A DNA stretch of 12,697 nt from Treponema sp. (GTDB lineage Bacteria > Spirochaetota > Spirochaetia > Treponematales > Treponemataceae): positions 1 to 12,697 of the forward strand of contig JAHAZA010000091.1 of the NCBI GenBank assembly GCA_018385415.1, written 5' to 3'. Of the stretch, positions 1 to 5,396 are shown one piece after another (position 1 is the stretch's first letter; each line of letters opens with the position of its first letter). The position numbers and the translations under genes were made by a program. Below the pieces are notes generated by a model. That model had not been told where the DNA came from, did not search any database, and was given only the letters and a program-made list of their open reading frames with translations.

Positions 1-55
1 CTGATATACTCCTTTAAATAGTATTAAAGAGATGATTTAATTCCTTATAAACTTG

Positions 56-84
56 TTGCATAAATATACAGAAAAATGTATATT
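56..84 (+). promoter_or_regulatory. Candidate sigma70 promoter of argJBD
   Basis: TTGCAT (56-61), a 17 bp spacer and TATATT (79-84) form a plausible -35/-10 pair. Transcription would start near 91, leaving a leader of about 35 nt before the argJ ATG. The -35 matches consensus at only 3 of 6 positions, so the call is tentative. The promoter lies inside the ARG-box-like repeats, as expected for a repressor that blocks RNA polymerase. Confidence 0.4.
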
Positions 85-102
85 TATTGCATAAATATTG
101 AA
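57..102. promoter_or_regulatory. ARG-box-like operator cluster (putative ArgR/AhrC site)
   Basis: The arm at 57-70 (TGCATAAATATACA) is almost the exact inverse complement of 77-91 (TGTATATTTATTGCA); one extra T breaks perfection. A third related copy, TGCATAAATATTGA, follows at 88-101. Each 14-mer is itself an imperfect palindrome resembling the known ARG box (TGAAT, A/T-rich centre, ATTCA). The centres of the first two copies are about 20-21 bp apart, the spacing used by hexameric ArgR on paired boxes in other bacteria. The location over the promoter of an arginine biosynthesis operon supports arginine-dependent repression. No argR gene is visible here, so the identity of the regulator is inferred. 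Confidence 0.55.
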
Positions 103-111
103 TATCCCTAT

Positions 112-120
112 AAGGAGGGA
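112..120 (+). promoter_or_regulatory. Shine-Dalgarno fixing the argJ start at 127
   Basis: AAGGAGGGA lies 8 nt (from the end of AGGAGG) before ATG 127. An upstream in-frame ATG at 76 has no ribosome site and falls inside the operator/promoter, so the 127 start is preferred. Confidence 0.85.
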
Positions 121-126
121 ATTACT

Positions 127-1410
127 ATGGAAAACATTAAATTTATTGACGGCGGTGTTTGTGCTGCAACAGGATTTACAGCAAGTGGATATCATTGTGG
201 AATTAAGGCCGGCCGTGAAAAGAACGATACAGCATTAATCTACTCGGAAAAACTTTGTAACGCAGCAGGCGTTTTTACATCTAACCGTGTAAAAGCTGAA
301 AGTGTAAAATATACACAGAAGGTTATTGCAAAAGGAAAGGCACAGGCTGCAATAGTTAACGTTGGTTATGCAAATGCCTGCACTGGAGAAGAAGGTGCAA
401 AGGTTGCAAAAACAATGGCTGATGTTACAGCTAAAACTATGGGAATCAATGCAGATCAGGTAATTGTTTGTTCAACTGGAATTATCGGACAGCAGGTACC
501 TGTAGAAAAAATCGTTTCAAATATTGAAAACATCAAGGCAGGTCTTTCTAAGGAAGGTCACAAAGAAGCAAGAATCGGAATCATGACAACTGATACTATG
601 TACAAAGAATGTGCAGTTCAGTTTGAAATCGGCGGAAAGACTGTAACAATGGGAACTATGTGTAAAGGTTCCGGTATGATTCACATCAATATGGGAACAA
701 TGCTTGGCTTTATTACAACTGACTGTGCAATTTCTTCAAAGATGCTTGATAAAGCTTTGCACGAATCAATTCTTGGAACATACAACTGTGTAAGCGTTGA
801 TGGTGACACAAGTACAAATGATACTTTGACAATTCTTGCAAATGGTCTTGCAGGAAATAAAGAAATTAAGAGCACAGGAAAAGACTATGATACTTTCCTC
901 GAAGCTTTGAATGCAATGAATAAAATCATGGCAATGAAAATTGCAGCCGATGGAGAAGGTGCAAGCCGTCTTGTTGAATGTACTGTAAAAGGTGCAAAGA
1001 ATGTTGCAATTGCAAGAGGTCTTGCAAAAGAAATCATCAGATCAAATCTTGTAAAAGCTGCAATGTTTGGAAAAGATGCAAACTGTGGTCGTATTCTTTG
1101 TGCAATGGGTTATTCTGGATTTGAATTTAATCCTGATAAAACATGCGTTTATTTCTCAAGTAAACCTGACGGTAAACGTTATTTTGAAGTAACAGAAAAT
1201 GGTAACGATACAGTTTACAGTGATGATTCAATTGAAGTTGTACATAACGGTGTAGGACTTTCTTTTGATGAAGATAAAGCAGAAAAAATACTTTCTTCAG
1301 AAGCAATTGAAATCTTTGTAAATCTTGAAGATGGAAAAGCAGAAGGTCAGGCTTGGGGTTGTGACCTTACATATGATTACGTTAAAATTAACGGTGACTA
1401 CAGATCATAG
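127..1410 (+). CDS. argJ: Glutamate N-acetyltransferase / ornithine acetyltransferase ArgJ
   Basis: ArgJ moves the acetyl group from N-acetylornithine to glutamate, closing the cyclic arginine pathway; some members can also use acetyl-CoA to acetylate glutamate. The 427-residue product has the usual family length. Visible signatures are KGSGMIHINMGTML around the self-cleavage site, with Thr191 as the expected N-terminal nucleophile of the beta chain, then DGDTSTNDT, LVKAAMFGKDANCGRI and a C-terminal YDYVKINGDYRS. ArgJ precursors normally cleave themselves between Ala and Thr; here the residue before Thr191 is Gly, and the usual HPN is HIN, conservative but notable changes. It is the first gene of an argJ-argB-argD operon, 26 nt before argB, behind an ARG-box-like operator. 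Whether it is mono- or bifunctional cannot be told from sequence. Confidence 0.96.
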   Translation: MENIKFIDGGVCAATGFTASGYHCGIKAGREKNDTALIYSEKLCNAAGVFTSNRVKAESVKYTQKVIAKGKAQAAIVNVGYANACTGEEGAKVAKTMADVTAKTMGINADQVIVCSTGIIGQQVPVEKIVSNIENIKAGLSKEGHKEARIGIMTTDTMYKECAVQFEIGGKTVTMGTMCKGSGMIHINMGTMLGFITTDCAISSKMLDKALHESILGTYNCVSVDGDTSTNDTLTILANGLAGNKEIKSTGKDYDTFLEALNAMNKIMAMKIAADGEGASRLVECTVKGAKNVAIARGLAKEIIRSNLVKAAMFGKDANCGRILCAMGYSGFEFNPDKTCVYFSSKPDGKRYFEVTENGNDTVYSDDSIEVVHNGVGLSFDEDKAEKILSSEAIEIFVNLEDGKAEGQAWGCDLTYDYVKINGDYRS

Positions 1411-1423
1411 TTTTAAAAACTAT
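1407..1423 (+). other. Small hairpin at the argJ stop codon
   Basis: ATAGTTT (1407-1413) pairs perfectly with AAACTAT (1417-1423) around a 3-nt loop. The 5' arm contains the TAG stop and the 3' arm ends just before the argB ribosome site. There is no U-run after it, so it is not a terminator. It may affect coupling or mRNA processing, or be chance in AT-rich DNA. Confidence 0.35.
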
Positions 1424-1436
1424 AGTGAGGAATAGA

Positions 1437-2312
1437 ATGAATAAAGAAGATGTCAGCACATTAACAACTGAACAGTGGTCAGAAGTACTTGTTCAGACAT
1501 TACCATATTTCAAGCAGTGGGTTGGAAAAGTTGTTGTAGTTAAATACGGCGGAAACGCAATGCTTAACGAAGAACTTAAGCAGGCCGTAATGGAAGATAT
1601 TGTTCTTCTTAATACAATTGGAATCAAGGTTGTACTTGTTCACGGTGGTGGACCAGAAATCAATCATATGCTTGAACGTGTTGGAAAAGAATCTAAGTTT
1701 GTTGACGGACTTCGTTATACAGATGCTGAAACAATGGAAATCGTTCAGATGGTTTTAACTGGAAAGCTGAATAAAGACATTGTTGGTATTCTTCTTCACA
1801 AAGGTGGAAAAGCTATTGGTCTTAGTGGCGTTGACTCTGGCCTTCTTCGTGCAAAGAAAACAGACAAGGATCTTGGTTTTGTAGGAGAAGTAACAGAAGT
1901 AAATCCTGACATTCTTACAACACTCCTTGACCAGAACTTTATTCCGGTTGTATCAACAGTTGCTCTTGGCGAAGACGGAGACCTGGCTCGCTACAACATC
2001 AATGCTGATACAGCTGCTGCAAAAATCGCTGTAGCATTAAAGGCCGAAAAATTCGTTCAGCTTACAAATGTTCCTGGAATCCTTCGTAATATTGAGGACC
2101 CAACAACATTGATCAAACGTATTGAACGAACTGCCATCGGTTCCCTTAAAGCAACTGGTGTAATTGCAGGCGGAATGATTCCAAAAATTGAATGCTGTGA
2201 AACTGCCCTTAACGGTGGCGTTCCTCGCACTCATATTATTGACGGTCGTGTACCACACTCACTTTTAATTGAAATGTTCAGTGATCGTGGTATCGGTACA
2301 ATGATTTACTAA
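1437..2312 (+). CDS. argB: Acetylglutamate kinase ArgB (arginine-sensitive type)
   Basis: ArgB phosphorylates N-acetylglutamate with ATP, the second step of arginine synthesis and usually the feedback-controlled step in cyclic pathways. The 291-residue protein shows the amino acid kinase fold signatures: VVVVKYGGN with Lys36, LVHGGGPEIN at 68-76, the NINADTAAAKIA substrate/metal region near 187-198, GGMIPK at 245-250 and the terminal FSDRGIGTMI. Residues of about 12-30, ending LVQTLPYFKQWVGK, match the extra N-terminal helix that links dimers into hexamers in arginine-inhibited kinases such as those of Thermotoga and Pseudomonas; the E. coli enzyme lacks it. The start at ATG 1437 is chosen because GAGG at 1427-1430 lies 6 nt before it. 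A GTG at 1425 would be in frame but overlaps that site. Confidence 0.97.
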   Translation: MNKEDVSTLTTEQWSEVLVQTLPYFKQWVGKVVVVKYGGNAMLNEELKQAVMEDIVLLNTIGIKVVLVHGGGPEINHMLERVGKESKFVDGLRYTDAETMEIVQMVLTGKLNKDIVGILLHKGGKAIGLSGVDSGLLRAKKTDKDLGFVGEVTEVNPDILTTLLDQNFIPVVSTVALGEDGDLARYNINADTAAAKIAVALKAEKFVQLTNVPGILRNIEDPTTLIKRIERTAIGSLKATGVIAGGMIPKIECCETALNGGVPRTHIIDGRVPHSLLIEMFSDRGIGTMIY

Positions 2313-2336
2313 ATTTTAAGCTGAAGACTTAAAATT
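2312..2336 (+). other. Intercistronic hairpin between argB and argD
   Basis: AATTTTAAG (2312-2320) and CTTAAAATT (2328-2336) form a perfect 9 bp AT-rich stem with a 7-nt loop. It starts at the last base of the argB stop codon and ends 4 nt before the argD AGGAGG. No U-tract follows, so read-through into argD is expected. It parallels the hairpin at the end of argJ. Confidence 0.5.
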
Positions 2337-2353
2337 AAACAGGAGGATTAACT

Positions 2354-3526
2354 ATGGAAAAAGTAGTTGTAAATAATTACGGAAGCTTTGATGTAACATT
2401 TGTAAAAGCTAAAGGCTCTACAATGTGGGACATTAACAAGAAAAAATATATCGACTTTATTGCAGGTATTGGAGTTAACTGTCTTGGACATAACTACAAA
2501 CCATTAGTAAAAGCAATTGCAAAACAGGCAAAAAAACAGATTCACATTTCAAATTATTTTTTCAGTGATGTAGGAATCTGTTATTCCCTTGATCTTCTTG
2601 AACAGACAGGCTTTGACAGAGCTTACTTTGGTAACTCAGGGGCAGAAGCAAACGAAGCTGCAATCAAGCTTGCAAGAAAATACGGTCAGCTTAACGGCGG
2701 CGATAAAAGAAAGACAATCGTAACTCTTGAATCTTCATTCCACGGAAGAACTTTGGCAACTCTTACAGCAACTGGTCAGGATAAATTCCATCCTGACTGC
2801 TTTGCTCCATATCCTGATGGATTTAAAACAATTAAGGCAAATGACTATGAAAGTCTTAAGGGTGCATTTGATGATAACACTGCAGCTCTCTTTATTGAAT
2901 GTATTCAGGGAGAAGGTGGCGTGAACGTAATCGATAAAGAATGGGCACAGGCTGCTGCAAAAGCTGCAAGAGACGCTGGTGCAATCGTAATGTGTGATGA
3001 AGTTCAGACTGGAATCGGAAGAACAGGAACATTTCTTGCAAGCGATGCTCTTGAAATCAATCCAGAAGTTGTAACACTTGCAAAAGGTATTGCAGGTGGA
3101 ATTCCAATGGGCGCTTGTCTTTTTAGAGGAAAAGCAAAGGATGTATTTGTAGCAGGTGACCATCAGTCTACATTTGCAGGTAACCCACTTGCTTGTAGTG
3201 CTGCAGAAATTGTTCTTGCTGTTGTAAACAATGAAGATTTCCTTAAAGATGTTGTAAACAAAGGTGATTATATCAGAAATATCATCAAATCTTGGGATCT
3301 TCCAATCGTTAAAGATGTAAAGGGAAAAGGTCTCATGATTGGAACTCAGATTGATTCTTCGATTAAACCATTTGATATTGAAGTTAAATGTCTTGAAGAA
3401 GGTCTTTGTACAACAACTGCAGGAAAGGATGTTGTAAGATTCCTACCACCTTTGACAATCTCTTATGATGAAATTGATGAAGGCCTTAAGATTTACAAGA
3501 AGGTTCTTGAAGGCTTTTGTAAATAA
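2354..3526 (+). CDS. argD: Acetylornithine aminotransferase ArgD
   Basis: ArgD is a PLP enzyme that transfers an amino group from glutamate to N-acetylglutamate semialdehyde, giving N-acetylornithine, the substrate of ArgJ two genes upstream. The 390-residue protein is full length for class III aminotransferases. It shows GNSGAEANEAAIKLAR (93-108) for phosphate binding, SSFHGRT (127-133), IECIQGEGG (181-189, usually EPIQGEGG), CDEVQTGIGRTG (214-225) with Asp215 expected to contact the PLP ring nitrogen, and TLAKGIAGG with Lys244 as the Schiff-base lysine, then STFAGNPLACS. AGGAGG lies 7 nt before the ATG. ArgC, the enzyme between ArgB and ArgD, is not in this window. Some ArgD proteins also act on succinyl-diaminopimelate; that cannot be excluded. 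Confidence 0.96.
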   Translation: MEKVVVNNYGSFDVTFVKAKGSTMWDINKKKYIDFIAGIGVNCLGHNYKPLVKAIAKQAKKQIHISNYFFSDVGICYSLDLLEQTGFDRAYFGNSGAEANEAAIKLARKYGQLNGGDKRKTIVTLESSFHGRTLATLTATGQDKFHPDCFAPYPDGFKTIKANDYESLKGAFDDNTAALFIECIQGEGGVNVIDKEWAQAAAKAARDAGAIVMCDEVQTGIGRTGTFLASDALEINPEVVTLAKGIAGGIPMGACLFRGKAKDVFVAGDHQSTFAGNPLACSAAEIVLAVVNNEDFLKDVVNKGDYIRNIIKSWDLPIVKDVKGKGLMIGTQIDSSIKPFDIEVKCLEEGLCTTTAGKDVVRFLPPLTISYDEIDEGLKIYKKVLEGFCK

Positions 3527-3583
3527 TTTTTCCTGAGTCAGATACTACAATTACTTGTTGAGACGACTTAGAGTCCATTGAGT

Positions 3584-3612
3584 TTGACAAATGAATTTAT
3601 TTAAGGCAAAAT
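3584..3612 (+). promoter_or_regulatory. Promoter candidate for ppaC, giving a leaderless mRNA
   Basis: A perfect TTGACA (3584-3589) is followed after 17 bp by CAAAAT (3607-3612, 4 of 6 to TATAAT). The ATG is 8 nt past the -10, so transcription would start at or within a base or two of the start codon. The only purine-rich candidate before the ATG is AAGG at 3603-3606, 13 nt away, too far for a normal Shine-Dalgarno. The 93-bp gap has no convincing terminator for argD, so read-through from the operon is also possible. Confidence 0.45.
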
Positions 3613-3619
3613 ATAAAAT

Positions 3620-5275
3620 ATGAATAAGACAGTTTACATTATTGGTCACAGAAATCCAGATACTGATGCAGTAGTTTCTGCTGTTAGTTATGCAAAATTA
3701 AAGAATCTGCTTGGAATGCCAGAATATAAAGCCGCAAGGGCAGGACATCTTAATCCCCAGACTTCATATATTTTTGATAAATTTAATGTTCCTCGTCCGG
3801 AGTATCTTCCTGACTTAATTCCAAAAGTTAAGTTTTTCATGCAGAATGAAATTCAGACTGTAACAGAGGATTCTTCAATCTGGGAATCTATTGCATTGAT
3901 GGAAAAAAATGAAAATCGAGTAATGAGCGTTGTGGATAATGATGGAAAATATTGTTCACTATTGCATTATTCTGGTTTTGCAAAAGGTGTGCTTTCAATT
4001 TTGAATCCTGAAAAAAAACACCGTTTTCCAACAACAATAAAATTGATTCAGAAAACTCTTAATGCTCAACCAATTTATATTGCTGGCGATGCTGATTCAA
4101 CTTTTAAAGCTTCAATTCATGTAGCATCTTCTTCTATTGAAACATTTGAAAAAAGACTTGCAGCTCATTCTTCAGAAGATATTGTTGTAATTGCATCTGA
4201 CAGAAAAGATATTCATAAAATCTGTATTGAACATAAAGTTAAACTTTTAATTACAACAAGCAATTGTGTTATTGATAAAGAATTAAAAAGCCTTGCTGAA
4301 AAAAATGGTGTTTCTGTAATTGTTAGCCCATATTCAACAGCACCAACTTCTATGCTTATTGCATACTCAATGCCAGTAAGTTCAATAGGGGATGCTGATA
4401 TAAAAACAGTGCAGGTTAATGACTCTGTTTCAAAAATTAAAGATATTTTGAAAGACGCTCATTGTAAATATCTTCCTGTTGTTGATGAAAATAGTAAGGT
4501 AGTTGGAATGATATCTGAACATGACCTTATGAAGGAACCTAATATTGAGGTAATTCTTGTAGATCATAATGAACTTTCACAGGCCGTTGAAGGTGTTGAA
4601 CATTATAAGATTCAGGAAGTTGTAGATCATCACAGAATTGGTGCAATTTCAACTAAAAATCCAATTACTTTCATTAATCGTCCTGTTGGATCAACATCTA
4701 CTCAGATTGCAGGAATGTATCAGGAATATAAAATTGCAATACCTAAAGATATCGCATCTTTACTTTTATGCGGAATTCTTTCAGATACATTAATTCTTCA
4801 GTCTGCTACTACAACTAATGTGGATATAGAAATGGCAGAATATCTTTCTAGTATTACAGATCTTGATATAAAAGAGCTTGGAAATGAAATTCTAATTGCC
4901 GGAAGTAATATTTCAGGCCGTGAAGCTGGTGAACTTGTACGTCAGGATCTTAAGGAATATTCTGAAGGAAAGGTTGTTTATACTGTCAGTCAGATTGAAG
5001 TTGGAAATACAAAAGAAGTTCTTACAAGAAAAGAAGAATTTATTAAAGAACTTGAAATTGAATGTCGTAGTCGTAAAGCTTTATTCTCATGTCTTCTTGT
5101 TACTGATATTACAACTCTTTCAAGTATTATGTTAATTCATTCGGATCCTAAATTTGAACAATTTATAAACTTCCCAAAACAAGAAGACAATGCATATTAC
5201 CTGCAGGGAGTTGTTTCAAGAAAAAAACAATTGATTCCACTTTTAACTGAAAGAGTTTCGAATTATCTAAAGTAA
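3620..5275 (+). CDS. ppaC: CBS/DRTGG-regulated manganese-dependent inorganic pyrophosphatase
   Basis: Cytosolic family II pyrophosphatase, hydrolysing PPi to phosphate and so pulling biosynthetic reactions such as aminoacylation and GMP synthesis forward. The 551-residue protein is much longer than plain family II enzymes (about 310) because a regulatory region is inserted in the DHH domain. N-terminal metal ligands appear in GHRNPDTD (His10, Asp14, Asp16). CBS1 spans roughly 70-125, a DRTGG domain about 126-245 and CBS2 about 260-308. The DHH domain resumes with VDHNE (Asp315), VDHHR (Asp336, His337, His338) and SDT (Asp389). The C-terminal DHHA2 domain ends with VVSRKKQ (531-537) for substrate binding. 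Characterised CBS-PPases are inhibited by AMP/ADP and activated by ATP; DRTGG forms also bind diadenosine polyphosphates. The same control is inferred here. Confidence 0.95.
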   Translation: MNKTVYIIGHRNPDTDAVVSAVSYAKLKNLLGMPEYKAARAGHLNPQTSYIFDKFNVPRPEYLPDLIPKVKFFMQNEIQTVTEDSSIWESIALMEKNENRVMSVVDNDGKYCSLLHYSGFAKGVLSILNPEKKHRFPTTIKLIQKTLNAQPIYIAGDADSTFKASIHVASSSIETFEKRLAAHSSEDIVVIASDRKDIHKICIEHKVKLLITTSNCVIDKELKSLAEKNGVSVIVSPYSTAPTSMLIAYSMPVSSIGDADIKTVQVNDSVSKIKDILKDAHCKYLPVVDENSKVVGMISEHDLMKEPNIEVILVDHNELSQAVEGVEHYKIQEVVDHHRIGAISTKNPITFINRPVGSTSTQIAGMYQEYKIAIPKDIASLLLCGILSDTLILQSATTTNVDIEMAEYLSSITDLDIKELGNEILIAGSNISGREAGELVRQDLKEYSEGKVVYTVSQIEVGNTKEVLTRKEEFIKELEIECRSRKALFSCLLVTDITTLSSIMLIHSDPKFEQFINFPKQEDNAYYLQGVVSRKKQLIPLLTERVSNYLK

Positions 5276-5291
5276 GGAGTATAATTTTTTT

Positions 5292-5396
5292 TTGAAGCTT
5301 ATCTTGAAAATGCTAACGATTAATGAAACCGGAGTTGCATTATCCACAATCTCCGGGAAGGTTAATCAAGTGGTTTGGAATCATGTATTTGCATAA
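5292..5396 (+). pseudogene. Possible N-terminal remnant of a sodium:alanine symporter (AGCS) gene
   Basis: After the ppaC stop, a TAAGGAG ribosome-site-like string leads to a TTG codon at 5292 and an in-frame ATG at 5310, then an open frame to TAA 5394-5396. The second half reads LSTISGKVNQVVWNHVFA, which resembles the start of AGCS amino acid carrier proteins (a short helix with an N..VWG-type motif before the first membrane span). The frame stops where the membrane part would begin and runs into the convergent GGDEF gene. With only 28-35 codons, chance is a serious alternative. Confidence 0.2.
5318..5367. terminator. Hairpin between convergent ppaC and GGDEF genes
   Basis: GATTAA (5318-5323) pairs with TTAATC (5362-5367). 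Inside it, after a 5x5 purine-rich internal loop, CCGGAGTTG (5329-5337) pairs with CAA plus CTCCGG (5347-5356) with one bulged T. The arms are nearly symmetric, so the structure forms in transcripts from both strands, and it overlaps the stop codon of the - strand gene. No U-tract follows directly on either strand; a T9-10 run at 5284-5293 comes before it. It is probably a weak bidirectional terminator or a 3' end protector. Confidence 0.45.

Noticed and set aside
76..126. Upstream in-frame ATG that would extend ArgJ by 17 residues
   Set aside because: It has no ribosome site and overlaps the operator/promoter, while ATG 127 has AGGAGG at ideal spacing and begins at the conserved ArgJ N-terminus.
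1425..1436. GTG start four codons upstream for ArgB
   Set aside because: It overlaps the GAGG ribosome site that serves ATG 1437 and has no site of its own.
2735..3163. 142-codon open frame on the - strand within argD
   Set aside because: The protein is Cys/Ser-rich without motifs and lies antisense to a clearly conserved gene; it is a shadow of argD codon usage. Other overlapping frames of 60-90 codons were dropped for the same reason.
3527..3583. Terminator after argD
   Set aside because: Only a GACT/AGTC 4 bp stem and scattered short complementarities are present, none followed by a U-run.
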